DNA of 5,788 nt from an uncultured Parasutterella sp. (GCA_900766055.1 CAAFTZ010000147.1:1-5788), one strand, 5' to 3'. Shown: positions 1 to 5,411, numbered from the stretch's first letter. Translations and numbers: made by a program. Notes: generated by a model from the letters alone, not told the origin.

Positions 1-93
1 GCAGCAAGATACGCCGGAGTAACTACTCCGTCGAGCCCTGATATCACTGCCATAAATGGCGGTGCTTTACGGGCCCAAATGGTAAAAAAATAA
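1..93 (+). CDS. Possible C-terminal end of an unidentified gene (partial)
   Basis: Frame 1 is open from the window edge to a TAA at 91-93, giving 30 residues that begin AARYAGVTTPSSPD and end in ALRAQMVKK. The other two plus-strand frames hit stops within the first 40 bases. No family is recognised. Two facts weaken the call. The segment holds two perfect palindromes (arms 15-21/24-30 and 50-54/57-61), which would be unusual in a coding end. The opposite strand is also open here and could start MAVISGLDGVV at an ATG around 55-57 and run leftward out of the window, although no ribosome binding site is seen in front of it. Sequence to the left is needed to decide between a plus-strand gene end, a minus-strand gene start and non-coding DNA. 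Confidence 0.35.
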   Translation, partial: AARYAGVTTPSSPDITAINGGALRAQMVKK

Positions 94-147
94 AGAATCA
101 AATTCCAGCTAAAGGAACTAAGCAAAAATTCTTTTTCTTCACGGTCC

Positions 148-153
148 TATAAT
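148..153 (+). promoter_or_regulatory. Possible -10 element upstream of pckA
   Basis: A perfect TATAAT lies 174 bases before the pckA start. No good -35 hexamer lies 16-18 bases before it (the region is A- and T-rich), so it would need an activator or be a weak promoter. Transcription would begin near 160, inside the palindrome at 157-173, which fits a repressor site. Inferred from motif only. Confidence 0.3.
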
Positions 154-156
154 CAG

Positions 157-173
157 ATTAATACCGTATTAAT
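157..173. promoter_or_regulatory. Perfect palindrome, candidate operator
   Basis: ATTAATAC and GTATTAAT form a perfect inverted repeat around a single C at 165. The second arm is also part of the ten-base palindrome GTATTAATAC at 166-175, so ATTAATAC also occurs as a direct repeat with an 11-bp period (157 and 168), about one helical turn. This is the shape of a site for a dimeric DNA-binding regulator. It sits just downstream of the TATAAT at 148-153. The regulator is not identifiable from the sequence. AT-rich DNA makes chance palindromes more likely. Confidence 0.4.
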
Positions 174-178
174 ACTTT

Positions 179-208
179 CTTACAAATTTCGCGATTGGGC
201 GGTAGAAT
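179..208 (+). promoter_or_regulatory. Possible second pckA promoter
   Basis: CTTACA (179-184) and TAGAAT (203-208) are separated by 18 bases and match the sigma-70 consensus at 4 and 5 of 6 positions. Transcription would start near 215, about 13 bases before the palindrome at 228-249, giving a leader of roughly 110 bases to the pckA ATG. Motif-based inference only. Confidence 0.25.
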
Positions 209-227
209 TGAGAAGATTTACACCATT

Positions 228-249
228 CGTTTTCACTTAATTGAAAACG
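228..249. promoter_or_regulatory. Perfect 8-bp inverted repeat, candidate regulator site
   Basis: CGTTTTCA (228-235) and TGAAAACG (242-249) are perfect reverse complements separated by six bases, CTTAAT. Arms of eight with a short AT-rich centre suit a dimeric repressor or activator. The position, 79 bases before the pckA start and downstream of both candidate promoters, would suit repression. It could instead form a weak RNA hairpin in the leader. No T-run follows it, so it is not a terminator. The cognate protein is unknown. Confidence 0.45.
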
Positions 250-327
250 CTAACTTTTATTCGTGGGATTCGTCGCTGATGAATGTACGCATGCTTTCGG
301 CGCCGTTTTCCATGCGGAATTACAACC

Positions 328-1941
328 ATGACATTAGATTTAGCAAAGTACGGCATAACTGACGTCAAAGAGGTTGTTCATAACCCTTCCTATGAACAAC
401 TCCACAAAGATGAAACCGCAGAAGGACTAGTCGGCTACGAAAAAGGTGTTGTCACCGAACTCGGTGCTATAAACGTCATGACCGGCATCTACACCGGCCG
501 CTCTCCCAAAGATAAGTTTTTCGTTGTTGACGATGTCAGCAAAGACACTGTCTGGTGGACCAGCGAGGAATATAAGAACGACAACAAGCCGCTCTCAGAA
601 GCCTCTTGGAAGATCCTAAAAGACAAAGCCATTGACGAACTCTCTCATAAAGACCGTCTTTACGTCGTTGACGCTTTCTGCGGCGCCAATAAAAATACGC
701 GCCTGAAAGTTCGTTTCGTTATGGAAGTGGCGTGGCAGGCACACTTTGTGACGAATATGTTTATTCGTCCGACCCTTGAAGAACTCAAAGACTTCGGAGA
801 ACCCGATTTTGTCGTTTTAACCGCCAGCAAAGCCAAAGTTGAAAACTTCAAAGAACTCGGACTGCACAGCGAAACTGCCATCGTCTTTAACCTCAAAGAA
901 AAGATGCAGGTCATTTTGAATACCTGGTACGGCGGAGAAATGAAGAAAGGCATGTTCTCGGTCATGAACTATCTCAACCCTCTTCGCCATATCTCTTCGA
1001 TGCACTGCTCGGCCAATACCGACTTAGAAGGCAAAAACACTGCCATCTTCTTCGGTCTTTCCGGTACCGGCAAAACGACGCTCTCAACCGATCCTAAACG
1101 TCTCTTAATCGGCGACGACGAACACGGCTGGGATGATGAAGGCGTTTTCAATTACGAAGGCGGCTGTTATGCCAAAGTCATCAATTTGGATAAAGACAGC
1201 GAACCGGATATTTACAACGCCATTCGAAAAGACGCCCTTCTGGAAAACGTCATCGTAGATGAAGCCGGAAAAGTAGATTTCAGTGACACGTCAGCTACTG
1301 AAAACACTCGTGTTTCCTATCCGATCTATCACATCGAAAACATCGTTAAACCGATCTCCAAAGGACCTGCTGCCAAGGAAATTATTTTCTTGTCTGCGGA
1401 CGCTTACGGCGTTCTGCCTCCGGTATCGATCCTTTCTTCGGATCAGGCGATGTACTACTTCCTCTCCGGATATACCAGCAAATTGGCCGGAACAGAACGC
1501 GGCATTACCGAACCTCAGCCGACCTTCTCGGCGTGCTTCGGCGCGGCCTTCCTTTCCTTGCATCCCTTCAAGTACGCAAAAGAGCTAGCAAGAAAGGCAC
1601 GCGCCAATGGCTCTCGCGTTTACCTGGTCAATACCGGCTGGAACGGCACGGGCAATCGCATCTCGATTAAGGATACGCGAGCCATTATCGACGACATTCT
1701 TTCGGGCAGCATCCTCAAAGGCGAAACCAAGAAGATCCCGTATTTCGAATTAGAGATTCCTGTCACCGCTGAAGGTGCTCACGCAGAAATTCTTGATCCT
1801 CGCAACACCTACAAGGGTCCGGCTGAGTGGGATAAACGCGCTAAAGCATTGGCTGCAAAATTTATTGAAAACTTCAAGAAGTTCTCAGTAACCAATGAAG
1901 AATGTAAGCGACTAGAAAAATACGGTCCACATCTGGATTAA
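328..1941 (+). CDS. pckA: Phosphoenolpyruvate carboxykinase (ATP)
   Basis: This cytosolic enzyme (EC 4.1.1.49) interconverts oxaloacetate plus ATP and phosphoenolpyruvate plus CO2 plus ADP. It serves gluconeogenesis, or CO2 fixation with ATP gain in succinate-fermenting anaerobes. The 537-residue product matches the family length of about 530-540 and is recognisable from end to end. Landmarks are TGRSPKDK with the substrate-binding Arg58; WYGGEMKKGMFS with Tyr201 and the metal-binding Lys207; MHCSAN with the metal-binding His226; the P-loop FGLSGTGKTT with Lys249; the kinase-2 motif GDDEHGWDDEG with Asp263/264; and NTRVSYP with Arg328. No key residue is missing. The frame is open from an ATG at 283, but the protein resembles relatives from MTLDLAKYGI on, and a weak GGA ribosome site (316-318) precedes the ATG at 328. 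The gene is monocistronic: it has a long upstream region with palindromes and a terminator 16 bases after its stop. The resemblance to Anaerobiospirillum PckA is from memory. Confidence 0.97.
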   Translation: MTLDLAKYGITDVKEVVHNPSYEQLHKDETAEGLVGYEKGVVTELGAINVMTGIYTGRSPKDKFFVVDDVSKDTVWWTSEEYKNDNKPLSEASWKILKDKAIDELSHKDRLYVVDAFCGANKNTRLKVRFVMEVAWQAHFVTNMFIRPTLEELKDFGEPDFVVLTASKAKVENFKELGLHSETAIVFNLKEKMQVILNTWYGGEMKKGMFSVMNYLNPLRHISSMHCSANTDLEGKNTAIFFGLSGTGKTTLSTDPKRLLIGDDEHGWDDEGVFNYEGGCYAKVINLDKDSEPDIYNAIRKDALLENVIVDEAGKVDFSDTSATENTRVSYPIYHIENIVKPISKGPAAKEIIFLSADAYGVLPPVSILSSDQAMYYFLSGYTSKLAGTERGITEPQPTFSACFGAAFLSLHPFKYAKELARKARANGSRVYLVNTGWNGTGNRISIKDTRAIIDDILSGSILKGETKKIPYFELEIPVTAEGAHAEILDPRNTYKGPAEWDKRAKALAAKFIENFKKFSVTNEECKRLEKYGPHLD

Positions 1942-1956
1942 AGCCCCCTAAACAAG

Positions 1957-1984
1957 AATCCCGGCTTCGCGCCGGGATTTTCAT
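1957..1984 (+). terminator. Rho-independent terminator after pckA, probably bidirectional
   Basis: AATCCCGGC (1957-1965) pairs perfectly with GCCGGGATT (1971-1979) around a five-base loop, TTCGC, and is followed by TTTT and further Ts. It starts 16 bases after the pckA stop and ends a few bases from the stop of the convergent transporter gene, so it probably also ends that transcript. On the minus strand the T content after the stem is poorer. Confidence 0.88.
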
Positions 1985-1987
1985 TTC

Positions 1988-2899
1988 TTAGGGTTTTATT
2001 GCTTTGGGACTTTGCTTCGGAAGAGACAACACCAAAACATTCAGAAGCACTAGGCAGATTCCGGCCGCCTCCCACATTCCGATTCTCAAATCAAAAGCGA
2101 AGACGGAAAGCAAGTAAGCACTCAGAGGTTCAAAGCAGACCATCAGACCGACGATAACCGCAGAAACGTATTTAAGACTCGAGAGATAGCACCAGAAAGC
2201 GGCAACTGTACCGATCAAGACGACATAGGTGAAAGCCGAAACAGACATAGCAGTCCATTGAACGTTCATCGTCCAAGGCGGATTCATCACAGATGCAACA
2301 AGACCGCCGAAGAGCATTCCGAAGCCGACAACGGGGCCAACGCCGACTTTCATGATGAGTTTTCTCGGTTGAATCGAATAGGCCGCAGAAAATATTGCTG
2401 AAACAAAGCCCCACAGCACACCGGCAAAAGAGAAGTCCAGCCTGCTGAAACTTCCTTTAGTCACGATCAGAAAAACACCGGAAGCCGCAAGGACAAAGCA
2501 GATCCCTTCGCGGATGGTCAGAGGACGCTTTTCAGTTATGGACAGCCAAAAGGCACAAATCAACGGCACAAGCGTGAGCACGATTGCAGCGGTTCCTGCA
2601 TTGGATGCCGCCACTGCGAGCATGAACGTTAGCTGAGAAACAAGGATCAAAAGACCAGCAACTAAAATCCCGACTGTGGTGCGAATATTTTTCAGAGGAG
2701 AAATAATATTTCTTCCGAATATCGCCCTCTCCATCATCAACAGGATCAGGCCTGCCAATACCAATCGCATGGATACCAAATCCAGCGGCGTGAATGAACA
2801 CTGCTGAAGAAGATACTGTGCACAAACGCCCATAGAGCCCCAAAAAACTGAAGCTGCGATGGCCAACCCGATGCCCTTGCTAAACGACGAATCGCTCAT
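1988..2899 (-). CDS. EamA/DMT-superfamily transporter, 10 predicted membrane helices
   Basis: An inner-membrane carrier of the drug/metabolite transporter superfamily. Family members move amino acids, sugars, nucleotides or other small metabolites; the substrate cannot be read from the sequence. The 303 residues fit the usual length of about 300 and show the tandem five-plus-five helix layout. Helices lie near residues 10-30, 38-56, 75-93, 96-118, 130-147, 156-174, 187-205, 218-238, 244-267 and 274-293. Typical EamA cues are AASVFWGSMGV in helix 1, AASNAGTAAIVLTLVPL in helix 4 and the FEPLSAYLLSVFAF stretch in helix 9. The tail SLPKQSPKAIKP is short and basic. No other ATG lies near the start. 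A weak AAGG (2913-2916) is 13 bases upstream, too far to be an ideal ribosome site. The gene is convergent with pckA. A decayed dpaL fragment lies upstream on the same strand, so the transporter may once have shared a transcript with it (inference). Confidence 0.93.
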   Translation of the reverse strand: MSDSSFSKGIGLAIAASVFWGSMGVCAQYLLQQCSFTPLDLVSMRLVLAGLILLMMERAIFGRNIISPLKNIRTTVGILVAGLLILVSQLTFMLAVAASNAGTAAIVLTLVPLICAFWLSITEKRPLTIREGICFVLAASGVFLIVTKGSFSRLDFSFAGVLWGFVSAIFSAAYSIQPRKLIMKVGVGPVVGFGMLFGGLVASVMNPPWTMNVQWTAMSVSAFTYVVLIGTVAAFWCYLSSLKYVSAVIVGLMVCFEPLSAYLLSVFAFDLRIGMWEAAGICLVLLNVLVLSLPKQSPKAIKP

Positions 2900-2906
2900 G
2901 TTTTTC

Positions 2907-2936
2907 TAAATACCTTGGAAAAGAAAAGACTCTCAA
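2907..2936 (-). promoter_or_regulatory. Weak candidate promoter for the EamA gene
   Basis: On the minus strand TTGAGA (2931-2936) and TATTTA (2907-2912) are 18 bases apart, matching the sigma-70 consensus at 4 to 5 of 6 positions each. Transcription would then start about at the ATG (2899), giving a nearly leaderless mRNA. That agrees with the poor ribosome binding site, but it could equally mean the real promoter lies further upstream. Confidence 0.2.
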
Positions 2937-3017
2937 ACGGAGCCTTTTGAAAAATTACTGCCTTTTTCTAATTTTGAAATCTTATGTTTTCGAGAATACT
3001 CCTAAAAACATTGCCTT

Positions 3018-3312
3018 TTAAGCTTTCTCGGCAAACGCGCCTTCTCACACGATCTTCAAGAAATTCTTCTTGTCTGTGACACCTTCCGTATTGAAAAACA
3101 GACTCACTATTCAAGCCCAAAGAGCCAATTTCTTCCTAATATTGATCCTTGTGGAACAACATTTCCAAAGCCGTACCGAAAGCTGCCGCCCCGCTCTCTC
3201 CGGAGAGTACGCGAGGATCGTTTTCCAGGGGAGAAGAAAGAACGCGAATGCCGGCCGCAGCAACGGATTCTTCAATACGGAAATAATGAGAAGTTGCTCC
3301 TCTAGTTTCTTG
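3018..3312 (-). pseudogene. dpaL: Decayed C-terminal fragment of diaminopropionate ammonia-lyase
   Basis: The intact enzyme is PLP-dependent and splits 2,3-diaminopropionate into pyruvate and two ammonia. Reading the minus strand from 3312, one frame gives the recognisable stretch VAAAGIRVLSSPL followed by DPRVLSGESGAAAFG, matching the conserved SGESGA region of DpaL. This frame is broken by a TAG at 3136-3138. After it, EEIGSLGLNSESVF continues in the same frame. At about 3093 the frame must shift by one base to read on as NTEGVTDKKNFLKIV, the counterpart of the family's STEGDTD end. A TGA (3045-3047) stands where DpaL has a Trp codon, and EGAFAEKA closes with TAA at 3018-3020. An in-frame TGA at 3313-3315 bounds the fragment, and the N-terminal two thirds, including the PLP lysine region, are absent. 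Two stops plus a frameshift rule out a working gene. The family call rests on remembered motifs. Confidence 0.75.
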
Positions 3313-3336
3313 TCAGCCAACACTGCAGGGGTCCCA

Positions 3337-3372
3337 TAAAAATAAGACCCACGAGCGGCCGACTCGTGAGTC
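3337..3372 (-). terminator. Rho-independent terminator for the 71-residue membrane protein gene
   Basis: Read on the minus strand, GACTCACGAG (3363-3372) pairs with CTCGTGGGTC (3346-3355), ten pairs with one G-T wobble, around a seven-base loop (3356-3362). TTATTTTTA follows directly. The stem begins 27 bases after the stop of the minus-strand ORF at 3400. Such a complete terminator strongly suggests that this ORF is a real gene. It also marks the border between that unit and the dpaL fragment. Confidence 0.82.
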
Positions 3373-3399
3373 TCAGTATGTCTTAAGTGATCTGTAGGC

Positions 3400-3615
3400 T
3401 CAGAAGCCACAGACAAGGATTGCCAGCAGTGTTCCCGGCCACAAAAGAGCGCCAATAACAACATACATAATGTTAAAAGCGAAATCCAAAAGGTTCGTCC
3501 AAATAAGGTGAAGGACGGGGATATAAGCCCAAAGGAAAATAAACATTGCGAGAGCGCCCAAGAAATACAAGCAGCTCGCCCAATTAACAAACTTTTGAGT
3601 CGTGCGCAGAACCAT
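3400..3615 (-). CDS. Small two-helix membrane protein of unknown function
   Basis: A 71-residue, strongly hydrophobic protein of no recognised family. A short basic start (MVLRTTQKFVNWAS) leads into helix 1 at about residues 14-36 (LYFLGALAMFIFLWAYIPVL). A short link (HLIWTNLLDF) leads into helix 2 at about 46-69, ending ILVCGF. The N-terminal charge predicts the start inside and a hairpin across the inner membrane. The case for a real gene is a GGGAGA ribosome site (3622-3627) six bases before the ATG and a textbook terminator just after the stop. A longer open frame of 182 codons overlaps on the same strand (3111-3659), but it runs through the terminator and the dpaL fragment in the wrong frame, so it is rejected. 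The gene is divergent from the Nudix gene, with 219 bases between their start codons that hold inverted repeats. It could be a small stress or regulatory membrane protein, or half of a toxin-antitoxin pair, but nothing here shows this. Confidence 0.7.
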   Translation of the reverse strand: MVLRTTQKFVNWASCLYFLGALAMFIFLWAYIPVLHLIWTNLLDFAFNIMYVVIGALLWPGTLLAILVCGF

Positions 3616-3621
3616 ATCGTT

Positions 3622-3627
3622 TCTCCC
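3622..3627 (-). promoter_or_regulatory. Ribosome binding site of the 71-residue gene
   Basis: GGGAGA on the minus strand, six bases before the ATG at 3613-3615. Its quality is one of the main reasons for choosing this ORF over the longer overlapping one. Confidence 0.65.
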
Positions 3628-3629
3628 AA

Positions 3630-3642
3630 GATCTTGAAGATC
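3630..3642. repeat. Short palindrome beside the small-gene ribosome site
   Basis: GATCTT and AAGATC are perfect reverse complements around a single G at 3636. The site lies immediately upstream of the GGGAGA of the 71-residue gene. It could be an operator or a chance repeat. Confidence 0.3.
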
Positions 3643-3649
3643 AATCCAG

Positions 3650-3678
3650 CGTCACGCATCTTTAGGGTTTACGTGACG
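3650..3678. promoter_or_regulatory. Inverted repeat in the divergent intergenic region
   Basis: CGTCACG (3650-3656) and CGTGACG (3672-3678) are perfect reverse complements with 15 bases between. They lie between the divergent small membrane-protein gene and Nudix gene, where promoters for both must be. The centres of the two arms are 22 bases apart, about two helical turns, which suits a dimeric regulator. A possible plus-strand -10 follows directly. Motif-level evidence only. Confidence 0.35.
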
Positions 3679-3689
3679 ATAAATATGAT
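3661..3689 (+). promoter_or_regulatory. Possible promoter of the Nudix gene
   Basis: TATGAT (3684-3689) is a good -10 match, with a poor -35 TTTAGG (3661-3666) 17 bases before it. Transcription would begin near 3696, leaving a leader of about 140 bases to the ATG at 3835. The inverted repeat at 3650-3678 would overlap the -35 and the spacer. Confidence 0.25.
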
Positions 3690-3821
3690 CATTAGCCAAT
3701 ATTTTGATTTTAGACCTTTAAGCCAAGCAACGAGCAAATCCTAAAAGACAAGTGAACTCTTGGTGGCTAAAATGAGCACATGGAACACGACAACAGGCTC
3801 CGAAAAGAACCTTCCAATAAA

Positions 3822-3827
3822 AAGAGG
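3822..3827 (+). promoter_or_regulatory. Ribosome binding site fixing the Nudix start
   Basis: AAGAGG lies seven bases before the ATG at 3835. The upstream in-frame candidates (TTG 3760, ATG 3772) lack a comparable site, so this decides the start. Confidence 0.7.
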
Positions 3828-3834
3828 CACTAGC

Positions 3835-4410
3835 ATGCAGCAGAAAGATCCGGGGAAAGACCCCTTGGCTGAAAAACTTTTAGAAAGTGGAATTGCCTAT
3901 AAGGGCTCTTTTCTACAATTACACAGAGATACGGTCAAAACACCTGACGGAGTCGTCACGACGCGTGAATACCTCCATCATCCCGGCGCCTCAATGATCA
4001 TCCCCATGTTGGAAGACGGATCTGTCATCCTTGAATGTCAGTACAGACATCCTTTACGCAGGAGCTTTCTTGAGTTTCCTGCAGGGAAGCTGAATCCCGG
4101 AGAATCACCTTATAACTGTGCAAAACGCGAACTGATTGAAGAGACCGGCTACGAAGCTCAAATTTGGAAAAAACTCGGGCGGTTCAATAACGCCATCGGT
4201 TATTCCGATGAGGAAATTACGGTGTTCTACGCGAGTGATCTGAAATATGTTGGACAAAATTTAGACGCAGGGGAAGTTCTTGATGTCATTACATTGCCTT
4301 TCCCCGAAGTCCTCAGGCAGTGCCTGAGCGGAGAAATCACCGATGTTAAAACCATCGTAGGTGCTTTTTGGCTGGAAAACTTCCTGAAAACGCAGAAAGA
4401 ATCGGAATAA
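3835..4410 (+). CDS. Nudix hydrolase, ADP-ribose pyrophosphatase type
   Basis: A cytosolic metal-dependent hydrolase, most like the NudF group, which splits ADP-ribose into AMP and ribose 5-phosphate and so removes a reactive sugar nucleotide. The 191-residue form fits the family (about 185-210). Residues 21-45 (IAYKGSFLQLHRDTVKTPDG and on) give the N-terminal strand region of ADPRases, followed by REYLHHPGASMIIP. The Nudix box is perfect: Gly84, Glu90, Arg98-Glu99, Glu102-Glu103 and Gly105 in GKLNPGESPYNC/AKRELIEETGY, preceded by EFPAGK. The downstream GYSDEEITVFYA at about 122-133 is typical of ADPRases and supplies a likely catalytic acidic residue. The frame is open further upstream (TTG 3760, ATG 3772), but the added residues look unlike the family and the ribosome site favours 3835. 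The gene stands alone, divergent from the small membrane-protein gene. Substrate specificity is inferred; other nucleoside diphosphate sugars are possible. Confidence 0.93.
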   Translation: MQQKDPGKDPLAEKLLESGIAYKGSFLQLHRDTVKTPDGVVTTREYLHHPGASMIIPMLEDGSVILECQYRHPLRRSFLEFPAGKLNPGESPYNCAKRELIEETGYEAQIWKKLGRFNNAIGYSDEEITVFYASDLKYVGQNLDAGEVLDVITLPFPEVLRQCLSGEITDVKTIVGAFWLENFLKTQKESE

Positions 4411-4447
4411 CACCTCCTCGGCTTAAAAAAAAATTTATTTCCTGATA

Positions 4448-4484
4448 CGGGGCGCTTAAACATTGTTGAGCGCCCCGATTGTTT
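4448..4484 (+). terminator. Terminator-like hairpin after the Nudix gene
   Basis: CGGGGCGCTTAA (4448-4459) pairs with TTGAGCGCCCCG (4466-4477), twelve pairs with one T-G wobble, around a six-base loop. The following ATTGTTT is only moderately T-rich, so termination may be incomplete and some transcript could continue into the channel gene. A run of nine As (4425-4433) lies on the other side, which would be a T-run for minus-strand transcripts, though 14 bases from the stem. Confidence 0.7.
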
Positions 4485-4516
4485 AATAATGACACAACGA
4501 TCCGGAGAAAGAGGAT

Positions 4517-4522
4517 GAGAGG
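4517..4522 (+). promoter_or_regulatory. Ribosome binding site fixing the TTG start of the channel gene
   Basis: GAGAGG lies six bases before the TTG at 4529. The frame is closed upstream by a TGA at 4490-4492. The nearest ATGs (4515, 4543) are out of frame and the first in-frame ATG is at codon 51, so TTG is the best start. Confidence 0.7.
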
Positions 4523-4528
4523 TCGGTT

Positions 4529-5311
4529 TTGAGCAAAAGCACATGGGAAAGAATTAAAGAGCAAGGCATTCAGGGAATTCTTCGTTTAATCGTTTTACTT
4601 TGCTCCTTAGCCTTAGTCGGATGCATTTCCTACGACACTTTCGTCTACAACAACCCGTTTTACCAAAGCCAGTTTGCAATGAAACTGCAGTTTTGGGTAT
4701 GTATCTTTTTCATGGCGGATCTGGCTCTTGAATTCATTTACTCCAAGAGAAAGACTCGTTACATCATTACCTATTTTCTTCTTTTCATTGCATGTATTCC
4801 ATATGGAACAATCCTTCCTAAGCTCGGCATAACCCTTCCAAGGGACATTGGCTATTTTGTGAGCTTCATGCCTTTGATACGGAGCTGCTATGCATTAGCG
4901 ATTGTCGTAAGTTGGTTCGCCGTACAGACATCTTCAAAGATGTTTTTAACTTACGTCATCATTTTGTTTTCCGGACTTTACCTCGGAAGTCTAGGTTTTT
5001 ATGTTTGCGAAACTAACGTAAACCCGGACGTAAGAACTTATTGGGATGCTTTATGGTGGGCGGTAATGGAAGCAATCACTATCGGATGCAATATAGAAGC
5101 GGTCACAACCGGGGGTAAAATTCTTTCTGTAATCGTAGGTGTGCTTGGACTTTTGATCATTCCTATGTTTACTGTGTACGTTAACAACATCGTTTCCGTT
5201 TTTCATACGGTAACAACCGCTGCGGCAGAAGCAGCGGAAGAGATTCCGGAAAAAACGGATGAAAACGGCAAAAAGAATTTAAGTGAAGCAAAAACAATGA
5301 AGAAACAATAA
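4529..5311 (+). CDS. Six-helix ion-channel-like membrane protein with a TIGCN filter
   Basis: A 260-residue inner-membrane protein with the layout of the voltage-gated-like cation channels. Helices lie near residues 16-34, 52-72, 77-95, 110-131 and 137-160, then a pore helix around YWDALWWAVMEAIT (171-184), a filter position TIGCN (184-188) and a last helix at about 196-222 (GKILSVIVGVLGLLIIPMFTVYV). The WDALWWAV...T.G....VTTGGKIL pattern is typical of bacterial potassium channels, but their TVGYG is here TIGCN. The fourth helix has only one Arg (118), so it is unlikely to sense voltage in the usual way. The tail (about 229-260) is Ala/Glu-rich, then Lys-rich and hydrophilic, without a recognisable RCK nucleotide-binding domain. 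Potassium selectivity is therefore unproven; a cation channel of altered selectivity is the safest name. Translation starts at TTG. A DUF4332 gene follows 100 bases later on the same strand. Confidence 0.85.
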   Translation: MSKSTWERIKEQGIQGILRLIVLLCSLALVGCISYDTFVYNNPFYQSQFAMKLQFWVCIFFMADLALEFIYSKRKTRYIITYFLLFIACIPYGTILPKLGITLPRDIGYFVSFMPLIRSCYALAIVVSWFAVQTSSKMFLTYVIILFSGLYLGSLGFYVCETNVNPDVRTYWDALWWAVMEAITIGCNIEAVTTGGKILSVIVGVLGLLIIPMFTVYVNNIVSVFHTVTTAAAEAAEEIPEKTDENGKKNLSEAKTMKKQ

Positions 5312-5353
5312 AAGCACGTCCTGCAAAGATCAGGCTTAGTTTGAGTTGCTTTT
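5310..5353 (+). terminator. Weak imperfect hairpin between channel and DUF4332 genes
   Basis: AAAAGCA (5310-5316) and TGCTTTT (5347-5353) are reverse complements and enclose a small CCTG/CAGG stem (5320-5323, 5331-5334). The last arm ends in four Ts. It is a poor match to a classic terminator. It may attenuate transcription between the channel gene and the next gene, or mean nothing. No convincing promoter was found in 5354-5411, so co-transcription remains possible. Confidence 0.25.
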
Positions 5354-5411
5354 AATCTCAGAGCACGAGAATAAAGTTATCCTTAAGAAGACAGAGAATT
5401 TTGGAGGATTT

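Noticed and set aside
283..327. Fifteen-residue N-terminal extension of PckA from the ATG at 283
   Set aside because: The extension (MYACFRRRFP...) is unlike other PckA N-termini, and MTLDLAKYGI at 328 aligns with the usual start.
660..1588. Several open frames inside pckA on both strands
   Set aside because: They are shadows of a highly conserved gene; their products are Arg/Ser-rich and have no ribosome sites.
2172..2843. Open frames of 80 and 103 codons on the minus strand inside the transporter gene
   Set aside because: They share the strand but not the frame of a clear EamA gene, and their translations show no membrane or domain pattern.
3070..3339. 89-codon open frame on the plus strand
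   Set aside because: It is antisense to the dpaL remnant, has no ribosome binding site and a low-complexity, Ser/Arg-rich product.
3111..3659. 182-codon open frame on the minus strand
   Set aside because: It overlaps the better-supported 71-residue gene, reads through that gene's terminator and crosses the dpaL remnant out of its frame. Its sequence changes character along its length and shows no family features.
3760..3834. Longer Nudix start at TTG 3760 or ATG 3772
   Set aside because: No ribosome site precedes them comparable to AAGAGG before 3835, and the added residues do not resemble the family.
4425..4440. A9 run followed by TTTATTT as a terminator or phase-variation tract
   Set aside because: It lies between genes and outside any reading frame, with no stem attached. 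The real hairpin is at 4448-4477.
4227..4564. Minus-strand open frames opposite the end of the Nudix gene and the start of the channel gene
   Set aside because: They run through the strong hairpin at 4448-4477 and are antisense to well-supported genes.
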